Shown here piece after piece: positions 1-8,258 of a DNA stretch of 37,284 nucleotides. The stretch is from contig CALWLA010000021.1 of NCBI GenBank assembly GCA_944381405.1, forward strand, positions 1 through 37,284, read 5' to 3'. How positions within the stretch are numbered: position 1 is the first letter of the stretch; each line of letters opens with the position of its first letter. The DNA comes from an uncultured Lachnospiraceae bacterium. Its GTDB lineage: Bacteria; Bacillota; Clostridia; Lachnospirales; Lachnospiraceae. The notes beneath the pieces were generated by a model. That model ran no database searches. It was not told where the DNA came from and worked only from the letters and a program-made list of their open reading frames with translations. The translations under genes were made by a program, and so were the position numbers.

Positions 1-1730
1 AGGGCGCAGGCCGCCCCGGTGCAAAGGAAGACTGCGATTCGCTCCATCCGGGAAAAGGTCCGGCTGCTTTTCTCTCCCCTGAGGACGTACAGCAGCAGAA
101 GCCCCACATACAGGGGCCAGAAGCCCCGGAATTCCGTATAGCCGTTTACCAGATGCCCCATAAAGGTGGTGCAGTCCGCTCCAAAAAAGCTCTGAGGCAG
201 CCACCGCAACATCTGGGACAGCAACAGCGCCAGATAACCGAAGGGGTCTGCCAGGATATAGCCCACCTGGGATACCTCCGAGGTCTCTCCGCCCCGCAGG
301 TCTCCGGTTTCCGCCGGAGCCACCGCCGTGGGCAGGATAAAGCTTCCGATCAGGAGGGCAAACAGTCCCAGCACCGCCGCCCGGTAAAGCCCTCTGCCCC
401 TGGCTGTAGCGAAACGGTTGCCTGGAATCAGGAGAGCCAGCAGCAAAAGGGGCGCATAAACCGCCTTCGGCAGGCAGCCCAGGAAAAAGGCCCCCAGCAT
501 CAGCGCTGCGTTTTTGGAATCGAAGGGCCTTCCCGCCTCCTGCCAAAGGGCCTTAAGCCAGGCGGCGATCCCCAGAAACAGGCAGCCGGTGACAAAAGGA
601 TCATAGGAGAAGGTCGCCGCCAGAAACACGTTCTGGGGAAAAAGGCCGATCAGAAGCATCAGATACTTTCCCACCGGCGTTTTCCGGATGGCCGCATACA
701 TCAGTCCCGTATAGCACAGCAGATTGCCGAGCCTGCCCAGCAGGATCAGCATGGGCCAGGACAGGGACAGCCCCTTGGCAAGCTTTACAAAAAGAGCCAT
801 GGACAGATAAGCCGGCGCCCGGTTCGGCAGCACCTGAAAATCCGGCGCATTTTCTCCGCTTTTATAGTTTCCGTGATCGGAAAGATACCGGTCAAAAAGC
901 TGCATCTCCTCCAAGGCCCCCGGCTGGGTATTGGGATCATTGTAATCCGTGACCATCAGCTGATTTACCACCGCATCGGAAATATGCAGCGTTCCCGGCA
1001 GGCTGGCAAGCTCCATCACCGCCTGAAGGTGCGTTTCCTCATCGTATCCCACCTTGTTCCTGGGAAGGCAGACCGCCATAGCAGTGCCCAGGGTCAGCAT
1101 CACCAGCAGGAACGCAAGCTCCGGTTTTTTCCAGAGTCTCTTTGCCAGAAGCCAAAGAAGGGCCAGGCAAAGAACCGTCATAAAGACAAACAGGCTCAGA
1201 TAGGGATTGAACTGCAGCTCATTTTCAATGCGGAAATCCGAAAAGGAGATCCGGGACAGATCGTATCTGGGATAGGTCTCCTTCCGGCTTTCGATCTGCT
1301 CGTTGCTGGCGCTGTCGTTATAGTCCCCCGGAGGCACCGCCTCCACCAGAAGGGACTGCACCCGGTCCTCCACCACCAGATACTGTTCCCTGAGATATGC
1401 CGGATTTCTGTCAATGACCGTGTAGCTGCCTCCCTCTGCCAGGCTTACGGTTTCCTGCAGGGTCAGGGATCTGGTTCCGGCAGGCACATACACAAAGGGC
1501 TCTCCCTCTGCGGTCTGGATACCGATCTCCCCGGAAATGGAAAAGGCGATCCGGTCCGCATAGCGGCCGGACAGCTGCTGCGGATCCGCCACCTGGCTTA
1601 CGCCCCGTTCCTCTGCCGGAAGGGAAAGCACCCCTGCGTTATCCCGGCAAAAAGCCAGCAGCACGCAAAAAACGGCGGCTAAAAGCGCTGCCGTGATCTG
1701 CAGATACAGCTGTTTTTTTTCTTCAGCCAT
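1..1730 (-). CDS. DUF2142-type polytopic membrane protein, C-terminus cut by window edge
   Basis: The frame is open from an ATG at 1730-1728 to the left edge (576 codons visible, no stop), so it is partial. After one N-terminal membrane segment (about residues 8-23) comes an extracytoplasmic region of about 150 residues. Many hydrophobic segments follow, separated by loops. The loop motif GYDEETHLQAV, soon after the second membrane segment, resembles the conserved Asp-Glu/His loop of DUF2142 proteins, which are related to GT-C-fold glycosyltransferase-like membrane proteins. The function is not known; surface glycan assembly is a guess from fold. The gene starts 51 nt downstream of xylB on the same strand, with a GAGGACAG-like ribosome binding site, so the two may be co-transcribed although no shared function is obvious. 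The long open frame on the opposite strand over this region is a shadow. Confidence 0.8.
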   Translation of the reverse strand, partial: MAEEKKQLYLQITAALLAAVFCVLLAFCRDNAGVLSLPAEERGVSQVADPQQLSGRYADRIAFSISGEIGIQTAEGEPFVYVPAGTRSLTLQETVSLAEGGSYTVIDRNPAYLREQYLVVEDRVQSLLVEAVPPGDYNDSASNEQIESRKETYPRYDLSRISFSDFRIENELQFNPYLSLFVFMTVLCLALLWLLAKRLWKKPELAFLLVMLTLGTAMAVCLPRNKVGYDEETHLQAVMELASLPGTLHISDAVVNQLMVTDYNDPNTQPGALEEMQLFDRYLSDHGNYKSGENAPDFQVLPNRAPAYLSMALFVKLAKGLSLSWPMLILLGRLGNLLCYTGLMYAAIRKTPVGKYLMLLIGLFPQNVFLAATFSYDPFVTGCLFLGIAAWLKALWQEAGRPFDSKNAALMLGAFFLGCLPKAVYAPLLLLALLIPGNRFATARGRGLYRAAVLGLFALLIGSFILPTAVAPAETGDLRGGETSEVSQVGYILADPFGYLALLLSQMLRWLPQSFFGADCTTFMGHLVNGYTEFRGFWPLYVGLLLLYVLRGEKSSRTFSRMERIAVFLCTGAACA

Positions 1731-1781
1731 CAATCCGTTCTGTCCTCTGTCTTCCTTTGTTTTTCTGTATCTTTTCACCGG

Positions 1782-3266
1782 TTATTTCCGGTTTTCCTCC
1801 GCCATCTGGGCAAAGAGGGGTTTTAACGCCGGATAAAGGGTCCTGAATCTCTGATAGCCCTTTTCATAGGCCTCTGTCAGAGCCGGATCCGGCAGCACGG
1901 TTTCTCTGACGCGGCAAAGTTTTTCCGCAGCTTCCGGAACGCTTTCGTAGGCCCCGTCTCCCACCGCCGCCAGGATCGCCGCTCCAAAGGCCGGTCCTTC
2001 CTCGTTTTCCGGCACCTCTACCGGAAGATTCAGGATCGAAGCCGCGATCTTTTTCCAGAGACCGCTTTTCGCGCCGCCTCCGCAGATGCGGGTATGATCC
2101 GGCTTCACGCCCAGGCCTCTGGCCACCTCCAGGGAATCCCGCAGGCCATAGATCACGCCCTCCAGCACTGCCTGGGCCATTTCCCGTCTGCCGGTATCGG
2201 CGCTCATGCCGATAAAGGCGCCTCTTGCCGCAGGATCGTTATGGGGGCACCGCTCTCCCATCAAATAAGGAAGGAAGTATACCGGGTTATGCCCGAGTTC
2301 CCGGATGCCTGCCTGCTCCTGCTGGTTGTCTGTGGCCTCGATCACCTGCTCCATCCACCATTTCCAGCAGGAGGCTGCGCTGAGCATGCAGCCCATCAGA
2401 TACCAGCCTCCATCGGCGTGAGCGAAATTGTGCAGGGCGTTGCCCGGCACCTCATGATAGACCGCAGATGGAATCAGGATCGTACCGCTGGTGCCAAGGG
2501 AAAGGTTGCAGCCGCCGGTGCCCACGGTGCCTGTGCCCACTGCCGCCGCCGCATTGTCCGCAGCCCCTGCGGCGATCCTGACGGTTTCCGGAAATTCCAG
2601 CGCTTCCGCCAGATCCTTTTTCAGGGTCCCCACCACCTCAAAGCTCTCGCAGAGCCTGGGCAGCATCTCCGTTTCCAGTCCGCAGAGCTTCAGCATCTCC
2701 TGGGACCACTGTTTTTTCTCCACATCCAGCAGCAATGTGCCTGCCGCGTCGGAATAATCCGTGCAGAAGCTTCCTGTCATCCGGTAGCTGAGATAATCCT
2801 TTGGCAGCATGATCTTCCGGATCCTGGAAAAATTCTCCGGCTCATTGTCCCTGACCCAGAGGATCTTCGGGGCCGTAAAGCCTGCAAAGGCGATATTTCC
2901 GGTCCAGGCTGCCAGCTGCTCCTTCCCGATCTTTTCGTTCAGATATTCCGTTTCTTTGACCGTGCGCCCGTCATTCCATAAGATCGCCGGACGGATCACC
3001 CGGTCATCTGCGTCTAACGCCACCAGGCCGTGCATCTGGCCGGAATAGCTGATGGCAGCGATCTTCGACCTGTCGCAGTCCTCCGTTAATTTCCGAAGCC
3101 CGGTCTTGGTTTTTTCATACCAGTCCTCCGGGTCCTGCTCCGCCCAGCCGCTTTTGGGGAAGGACAGGGGGTATGCCTCCGTAACGGTCTTAAGCACCCT
3201 GCCTGTTTCATCCATCATCAAAAGCTTTACGCCTGAAGTTCCAAGATCGATTCCGATATAATACAT
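1782..3266 (-). CDS. xylB: Xylulokinase
   Basis: A 494-residue FGGY-family sugar kinase that phosphorylates D-xylulose to xylulose 5-phosphate with ATP, feeding the pentose phosphate pathway in the cytoplasm. It opens with the phosphate-1 loop YIGIDLGTSGVK. The substrate-binding motif SGQMHGLV lies near residue 75, and the C-terminal half holds the ATP-binding signature ICGGGAKSGLW (about 393-403) and EGPAFGAAILA (about 423-433). Length is normal for XylB (about 480-500). The start has a GGAAGGAG site 6-7 nt upstream and a strong promoter. It is divergent from mglB, so a shared sugar-responsive regulator is plausible. Specificity within FGGY kinases is assigned from overall resemblance, and a related pentulose is possible. 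Confidence 0.93.
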   Translation of the reverse strand: MYYIGIDLGTSGVKLLMMDETGRVLKTVTEAYPLSFPKSGWAEQDPEDWYEKTKTGLRKLTEDCDRSKIAAISYSGQMHGLVALDADDRVIRPAILWNDGRTVKETEYLNEKIGKEQLAAWTGNIAFAGFTAPKILWVRDNEPENFSRIRKIMLPKDYLSYRMTGSFCTDYSDAAGTLLLDVEKKQWSQEMLKLCGLETEMLPRLCESFEVVGTLKKDLAEALEFPETVRIAAGAADNAAAAVGTGTVGTGGCNLSLGTSGTILIPSAVYHEVPGNALHNFAHADGGWYLMGCMLSAASCWKWWMEQVIEATDNQQEQAGIRELGHNPVYFLPYLMGERCPHNDPAARGAFIGMSADTGRREMAQAVLEGVIYGLRDSLEVARGLGVKPDHTRICGGGAKSGLWKKIAASILNLPVEVPENEEGPAFGAAILAAVGDGAYESVPEAAEKLCRVRETVLPDPALTEAYEKGYQRFRTLYPALKPLFAQMAEENRK

Positions 3267-3304
3267 GGTTTCTCCTTCCCCGCGGGTCCGTTTTTTTTCT
3301 TTAT

Positions 3305-3333
3305 ATTATAGCAAAGTCCACCGGCGTTTTGAA
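3305..3333 (-). promoter_or_regulatory. xylB promoter
   Basis: On the minus strand, TTCAAA (-35, 3333-3328) and TATAAT (-10, 3310-3305) are separated by 17 bp, with an extended TGC before the -10. It lies about 40 nt upstream of the xylB start. Confidence 0.7.
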
Positions 3334-3414
3334 CCATTCCGGATAAAATGAAACTGAATTATGCACAAATATTTCCGCCGGTCTCTTTGTTTAAATCCAA
3401 AAATTGAACAAGAA

Positions 3415-3428
3415 ACACAAAAATGTGT
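3415..3428. promoter_or_regulatory. Candidate operator in the xylB/mglB divergent region
   Basis: An inverted repeat, ACACA-N4-TGTGT, lies immediately upstream of the proposed mglB -35. Its position would suit a regulator of the sugar operon. No regulator gene is adjacent and the repeat is short, so this is a candidate only. Confidence 0.25.
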
Positions 3429-3429
3429 A

Positions 3430-3458
3430 TGTACTTTTGTGAAATTTTAGACTATAAT
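3430..3458 (+). promoter_or_regulatory. mglBAC promoter (weak -35)
   Basis: A perfect TATAAT (3453-3458) sits 59 nt upstream of the mglB ATG. The hexamer 17 bp upstream is a poor TGTACT, as is common for activated or repressed sugar operons. The ribosome binding site AGGGAGGA follows at 3503-3510. Confidence 0.5.
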
Positions 3459-3516
3459 AGATAAAAGAATAGGCAAAGGCCTATTTGGATTATCATTCTT
3501 TAAGGGAGGATCAATT

Positions 3517-4839
3517 ATGAGGAAAACAAAGATTTGCGCTTTAGCGGCTGCTTCCGTTATGGCCCTCAGCCTGGTTGGCTGCGGCGGCGGTTCCACGGAA
3601 GAGACCACTACTGCTGCAGCAGCTGCTGAGACCGAGGCCGCAGAGGCAGAGGCTGAAGAAGCTGCACCGGCCGAGGAAGTAGCCAACAAGGATAAGCCGC
3701 TTGTATGGTACAACCGTCAGCCTTCCAACAGCTCCACCGGCGAGCTGGACATGGCTGCCCTTTCCTTCAACGAGGACACCTACTATGTAGGATTTGACGC
3801 TAACCAGGGTGCTGAGCTCCAGGGTCAGATGATCAGAGACTACATCGAGGCAAACATCGACACCATCGACCGTAACGGCGACGGCATCATCGGTTACGTT
3901 CTGGCAATCGGCGATATCGGACACAACGACTCCATCGCTCGTACCAGAGGCGTTCGTTCCGCACTTGGTACCGCAGTTGAGGCCGATGGAAACATCAACA
4001 GCGATCCGATCGGAACCAACACCGACGGCACTGCAACCGCAGTACAGGATGGCACCATCGAGGTAAACGGAACCACCTACACCATCCGTGAGCTCGCTTC
4101 TCAGGAGATGAAGAACTCCGCAGGTGCTACCTGGGATGCTGCAACCGCAGGTAACGCGATCAACACCTGGTCCGCTTCCTTCGGCGATTCCATCGATGTA
4201 ATCGCTTCCAACAACGACGGTATGGGAATGTCCATGTTCAACGCATGGTCCAAGGACAACGAGGTTCCCACCTTCGGTTATGACGCAAACGCTGACGCCG
4301 TTGCTGCAATCGCAGAGGGCTACGGCGGAACCATCAGCCAGCACGCTGACGTTCAGGCTTACCTGACCCTTCGTGTTCTGCGTAACGCACTTGACGGCGT
4401 AGACGTTGACACAGGTATCGGCACCGCTGACGAGGCAGGCAACGTACTTTCTGACGACGTATATGTATACAATGCAGACGAGCGTTCCTACTACGCTCTG
4501 AACGTTGCAGTTACCGCTGAGAACTATCAGGATTTCACCGATTCCACCAAGGTTTACGAGCCGGTTTCCAACCAGCTTGACGCAGCAGAGCATCCCACCA
4601 AGAAGGTATGGCTTGATATCTACAATGCAGCAGATAACTTCTTAAGCTCCACCTATCAGCCGCTCCTTCAGAACTATGACGATCTGCTGAACCTTGAGGT
4701 TGAGTACATCGGCGGCGATGGCCAGACCGAGTCCAACATCACCAACCGTCTGGGCAACCCGAGCCAGTATGATGCATTCGCCATCAACATGGTTAAGACG
4801 GACAACGCAGCTTCCTATACGGCACTGCTTAATCAGTAA
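3517..4839 (+). CDS. mglB: Circularly permuted galactose/glucose-binding lipoprotein (MglB-type)
   Basis: A 440-residue lipoprotein component of the MglBAC sugar ABC importer, anchored outside the membrane. The signal peptide ends at lipobox LVGC (Cys22). Residues 23-58 are a Thr/Ala/Glu tether. The core then starts at KPLVWYNRQPS (60-70), which corresponds to PVVFFNKEPS about 90 residues into mature E. coli MglB. The order continues canonically: Ca-loop-like DRNGDG (118-123), GHND and Arg (135-142), Trp206, SNND (231-234) and GYD (254-256). The domain's normal C-terminus is reached near 348. A linker (about 349-362) then leads to residues 363-440, with IYNAADNF (368-375) and FAINMV (421-426). 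These match the canonical N-terminus (IYKYDDNF, LAINLV). This is a circular permutation, not a truncation. Nearly all sugar-contact residues are retained, so glucose/galactose binding is likely. Confidence 0.9.
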   Translation: MRKTKICALAAASVMALSLVGCGGGSTEETTTAAAAAETEAAEAEAEEAAPAEEVANKDKPLVWYNRQPSNSSTGELDMAALSFNEDTYYVGFDANQGAELQGQMIRDYIEANIDTIDRNGDGIIGYVLAIGDIGHNDSIARTRGVRSALGTAVEADGNINSDPIGTNTDGTATAVQDGTIEVNGTTYTIRELASQEMKNSAGATWDAATAGNAINTWSASFGDSIDVIASNNDGMGMSMFNAWSKDNEVPTFGYDANADAVAAIAEGYGGTISQHADVQAYLTLRVLRNALDGVDVDTGIGTADEAGNVLSDDVYVYNADERSYYALNVAVTAENYQDFTDSTKVYEPVSNQLDAAEHPTKKVWLDIYNAADNFLSSTYQPLLQNYDDLLNLEVEYIGGDGQTESNITNRLGNPSQYDAFAINMVKTDNAASYTALLNQ

Positions 4840-4868
4840 TTTAGAACCCATTCAAGTTTGAAATGGCT

Positions 4869-4902
4869 GGTTATTAGGGAGAAGCAATTCTCCCTAATAA
4901 CC
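4869..4902 (+). other. Intercistronic hairpin between mglB and mglA
   Basis: A perfect 14-bp inverted repeat (4869-4882 and 4889-4902) has a 6-nt loop, AGCAAT. It is followed by TTATTTGG and not a real U-tract. It lies in the 138-nt gap after mglB. It would protect the upstream mRNA end or partly terminate, giving more binding protein than ATPase and permease. Confidence 0.75.
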
Positions 4903-4977
4903 TTATTTGGCAAAGAAAAGACGATCATATCAGATTGAAGGCTGAAAAGATCAAATACATAAACAGGGGTAAAAAGA

Positions 4978-6486
4978 ATGGCAGATAAGAAAGATGATAT
5001 CGTCTTATCGATACGTGGTATGAGCAAGTCCTTCGGCCGGAACAGGGTGCTGGATCATATCAATCTGGAGGTAAAACGGGGAACCGTTATGGGCCTGATG
5101 GGCGAGAACGGCGCCGGAAAGTCCACCATGATGAAGTGCCTTTTCGGTACCTATCAGAAGGATGAGGGCACGATCTTTCTTGACGGCAAGGAAATCAGTT
5201 TTTCCGGACCAAAGGATGCGCTTGAAAACGGTATCGCAATGGTTCATCAGGAGCTGAACCAGTGTCTGGAAAGAAATGTGATCGACAACCTGTTCCTTGG
5301 ACGCTATCCGGTCAACTCCATGGGAGTCGTAGACGAAGGCAGAATGAAGAAAAAGGCGTCCGAGCTTTTCAGAAAGCTTGGCATGACCGTAAACCTCACG
5401 CAGCCGATGCGGAACATGTCTGTATCCCAGCGGCAGATGTGTGAGATCGCCAAGGCAATCTCGTATAACTCAAAGGTGATCGTTCTTGACGAGCCCACCT
5501 CCTCTCTGACCGTACAGGAGGTTGACAAGCTGTTTGAGATGATGCGTATGCTGAAGGAGCAGGGTATCGCCCTGATCTATATCTCCCACAAGATGGATGA
5601 GATTTTTGAGATCTGCGATGAGATCTCCGTGCTCCGGGATGGTAAGATGGTCATGACAAAGGCCTCCAAGGACACCAACATGAACGAGCTGATCGCAGCC
5701 ATGGTCGGACGTTCCCTGGAGAACCGTTTCCCGCCGGTGGACAATACACCGAAGGATGTCATCCTCTCCGTGCAGCATCTCTCAACAAAATTCGAGCCTC
5801 ATTTGCAGGATATCACATTTGACGTAAAGGAAGGGGAGATCTTCGGACTCTACGGCCTGGTAGGCGCAGGACGTACAGAGCTTCTGGAAACCATCTTCGG
5901 CGTCCGGACCAGAGCGTCGGGCCGCGTATATTTCCGGAACCGTCTCATGAATTTCAACAACGCAAAAGAAGCAATCGAGCATGGTTTTGCCATGATCACT
6001 GAGGAACGAAAGGCGAACGGACTTTTCCTGAAGAGCGATCTGACCTTTAACACCACCATCGCAAATCTGGAACAGTATAAGTCCGGTCTGGCGCTCTCCA
6101 ATACGAAAATGGTAAAGGCCACCAACAACGAGATCAAGATCATGCGCACCAAGTGCATGGGTCCCGACGATATGATCTCAAGCCTCTCCGGCGGTAACCA
6201 GCAGAAGGTCATCTTCGGAAAATGGCTGGAGCGCAGTCCGCAGGTATTCATGATGGACGAGCCCACCAGAGGTATCGACGTTGGTGCAAAATATGAGATC
6301 TACGAGCTGATCATCAACATGGCCAAGCAGGGAAAAACGATCATCGTTGTTTCCTCTGAGATGCCGGAGATCCTGGGTATCACCAACCGGATCGGCGTTA
6401 TGTCCAACGGACGGCTGTCCGGTATCGTAAACACCAAGGAAACGGATCAGGAAGAGCTCTTGAGACTCAGTGCAAAATACCTATAA
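4978..6486 (+). CDS. mglA: Galactose/methyl galactoside importer ATP-binding protein
   Basis: A 502-residue tandem ABC ATPase that energises the MglBAC sugar importer from the cytoplasm. The first domain has Walker A GENGAGKS (43-50), the degenerate signature SVSQRQ, and Walker B ending LDEPTSSL. The second domain has the altered P-loop GLVGAGRTE characteristic of the carbohydrate CUT2 family, then LSGGNQQK and MDEPTRGID. Length matches MglA/RbsA/XylG (about 500). The ATG has an AGGGG site 10-11 nt upstream. It is the second gene of the operon, 18 nt before mglC. The sugar specificity comes from MglB; the ATPase alone would not distinguish galactose from ribose or xylose systems. Confidence 0.95.
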   Translation: MADKKDDIVLSIRGMSKSFGRNRVLDHINLEVKRGTVMGLMGENGAGKSTMMKCLFGTYQKDEGTIFLDGKEISFSGPKDALENGIAMVHQELNQCLERNVIDNLFLGRYPVNSMGVVDEGRMKKKASELFRKLGMTVNLTQPMRNMSVSQRQMCEIAKAISYNSKVIVLDEPTSSLTVQEVDKLFEMMRMLKEQGIALIYISHKMDEIFEICDEISVLRDGKMVMTKASKDTNMNELIAAMVGRSLENRFPPVDNTPKDVILSVQHLSTKFEPHLQDITFDVKEGEIFGLYGLVGAGRTELLETIFGVRTRASGRVYFRNRLMNFNNAKEAIEHGFAMITEERKANGLFLKSDLTFNTTIANLEQYKSGLALSNTKMVKATNNEIKIMRTKCMGPDDMISSLSGGNQQKVIFGKWLERSPQVFMMDEPTRGIDVGAKYEIYELIINMAKQGKTIIVVSSEMPEILGITNRIGVMSNGRLSGIVNTKETDQEELLRLSAKYL

Positions 6487-6504
6487 TAAGGGAGATTGAT
6501 AGAT

Positions 6505-8154
6505 ATGGCAAACGAAAAAATTCTTACGGCTGAGCAGGAGCTTAAGCTGCGTCAGCCCATCGACGAATATGTCGGCAAGATCCAGAAGCAGATCGACAGC
6601 CTGAGAGCGGATGGAACCGACATGGTGGTTTCCCTCCAGAACGATATCGACGTTACGAAAAAGGATCATATCTTCACGCAGGAGGAGAAGGCCGCAAAGC
6701 TCAAGGAGCTTTCCGCAGCCCTGGAAAAGGCAAAGGCTGTAGAGGCTCAGAACAAAGCCGAGGTATCCAAGCTCATCGCAGATGCGGAGGCCTATATCAA
6801 GGCGCACTTCGACAAGGAATACTATCAGCCTGTCATCGAAAGCTGCAAGCAGGAAAAGATCCAGGCTCAGGAAAAATATAAGGCAAGGGTTGCAGAGCTG
6901 GAAAAGCAGCATCAGGAAACCGTTTCCAAGCTCACGGATCATCAGGAGATCAAGGACGAGAACTATGTTCACAAAAACCGTCTCTTCGATGCAAAGATGC
7001 AGCTGGAAAAGGACAACCAGGCTGCCAAGGATCGGCAGCACGCCGCCTTCACCTACAAGTATCATCTCATCGACATGCTGCGCATGTCCAAGTTTACCTT
7101 TGCGGAGTCTCTGGCAGAGAAATGGGAGCATTACACCTACACCTTTAACCGCAGAGACTTCCTGCTGAAGAATGGTCTTTACATCGCCATCGTGCTGATC
7201 TTCATTCTTCTGTGCGCCATCACGCCGGCCATCAAGGGCGTTCCGCTGCTGACCTTCAACAACGTGCTGAATATCCTGCAGCAGGCTTCCCCGAGAATGT
7301 TCCTGGCCCTTGGCGTAGCCGGTCTGATCCTCCTGGCTGGTACCGACCTTTCCATCGGACGTATGGTAGGTATGGGTATGACCGCTGCAACCATCATCAT
7401 GCACCAGGGAATCAACACCGGTTCCGTGTTCGGCCACATTTTCGACTTCACCGGACTTCCGACGATCGGAAAGATCTTCTTCGCGCTGCTGGTATGTATC
7501 GTGCTCTGCACCTTCTTCACCACCATCGCAGGCTGCTTCACCGCACGGTTTAAGATGCATCCCTTCATCTCCACCATGGCCAACATGCTGATCATCTTTG
7601 GTCTGACCACCTATGCCACCAAGGGCGTATCCTTCGGTGCCATCGAGTCCACCATTCCCAGCATGATCATCCCGAAGCTGAACGGCTTCCCCACCATCAT
7701 CCTGTGGGCTGTGGCCGCAGTGGTGATCGTATGGTTCATCTGGAACAAGACCACCTTCGGTAAGAACCTGTATGCCGTAGGCGGCAATGCAGAGGCTGCA
7801 GCCGTTTCCGGTATCTCCGTATTCAAGGTAACTGTAGGTGCTTTCATCCTGGCAGGTATCCTGTACGGCTTCGGTTCCTGGCTTGAGTGTATCCGAATGG
7901 TAGGATCCGGTTCTGCCGCTTATGGACAGGGCTGGGAGACTGACGCCATCGCTGCCTGCGTAGTCGGCGGCGTATCCTTCACCGGTGGTATCGGTAAGAT
8001 CTCCGGCGTAGTGGTAGGTGTGCTGATCTTCACCGCACTGACCTACTCCCTGACCATCCTGGGTATCGATACCAACCTGCAGTTCATCTTCTCCGGTATC
8101 ATCATCCTGGTAGCCGTAACCCTCGACTGCCTGAAGTATGTTCAGAAGAAGTAA
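6505..8154 (+). CDS. mglC: Galactose-type ABC permease with long N-terminal coiled-coil extension
   Basis: A 549-residue permease of the CUT2 family; E. coli MglC has about 336. The transporter part starts near residue 216 with a first membrane segment at about 224-242 and multiple hydrophobic spans to the end. It includes the BPD-2 region GTDLSIG and the conserved GGNAEAAAVSGI and GGVSFTGGIG loops. Residues 1-215 are highly charged and helical with no signal peptide or membrane segment, and heptad-like Lys/Glu/Ala patterns run at about 60-180, suggesting a cytoplasmic coiled coil. A TTG at 6496 is in frame, but ATG at 6505 is better placed after AAGGGAG (10-nt spacing). The extension is in frame and not a fusion to any recognisable enzyme. 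The gene is followed by a strong terminator. Confidence 0.9.
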   Translation: MANEKILTAEQELKLRQPIDEYVGKIQKQIDSLRADGTDMVVSLQNDIDVTKKDHIFTQEEKAAKLKELSAALEKAKAVEAQNKAEVSKLIADAEAYIKAHFDKEYYQPVIESCKQEKIQAQEKYKARVAELEKQHQETVSKLTDHQEIKDENYVHKNRLFDAKMQLEKDNQAAKDRQHAAFTYKYHLIDMLRMSKFTFAESLAEKWEHYTYTFNRRDFLLKNGLYIAIVLIFILLCAITPAIKGVPLLTFNNVLNILQQASPRMFLALGVAGLILLAGTDLSIGRMVGMGMTAATIIMHQGINTGSVFGHIFDFTGLPTIGKIFFALLVCIVLCTFFTTIAGCFTARFKMHPFISTMANMLIIFGLTTYATKGVSFGAIESTIPSMIIPKLNGFPTIILWAVAAVVIVWFIWNKTTFGKNLYAVGGNAEAAAVSGISVFKVTVGAFILAGILYGFGSWLECIRMVGSGSAAYGQGWETDAIAACVVGGVSFTGGIGKISGVVVGVLIFTALTYSLTILGIDTNLQFIFSGIIILVAVTLDCLKYVQKK

Positions 8155-8204
8155 TCCGCAGAGACGGAAACTGTCAAAAAATTGAATTTGAATGCCCTAG
8201 GGCA

Positions 8205-8244
8205 AAAAAAACGGCTGAGGCGCTGCTGCACCTCAGCCGTTTTT
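8205..8244. terminator. Bidirectional terminator between mglC and the CobW-type gene
   Basis: A perfect 10-bp stem, ACGGCTGAGG (8211-8220) with CCTCAGCCGT (8231-8240), is flanked by A8 on the left and T5 on the right. It can therefore end the converging transcripts from both sides. Confidence 0.9.
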
Positions 8245-8258
8245 CTATGAAGGGGTTA

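Noticed and set aside
153-1682. Plus-strand open frame of 509 codons
   Set aside because: It is antisense to the DUF2142 membrane gene, is dominated by Gln/Arg/His typical of reverse-complement shadows, has no domain and lacks a convincing ribosome binding site.
3541-4593. Minus-strand open frame of 350 codons over mglB
   Set aside because: It is an artefact of the strongly biased codon use of mglB; the Val/Ser/Cys-rich product matches nothing recognisable.
3517-4839. MglB as an N-terminally truncated protein
   Set aside because: The missing N-terminal segment is present, in order, at residues 363-440, so nothing is lost.
6496-6504. TTG at 6496 as the mglC start
   Set aside because: It lies only 1 nt after the GGGAG site, while the ATG at 6505 has normal spacing.
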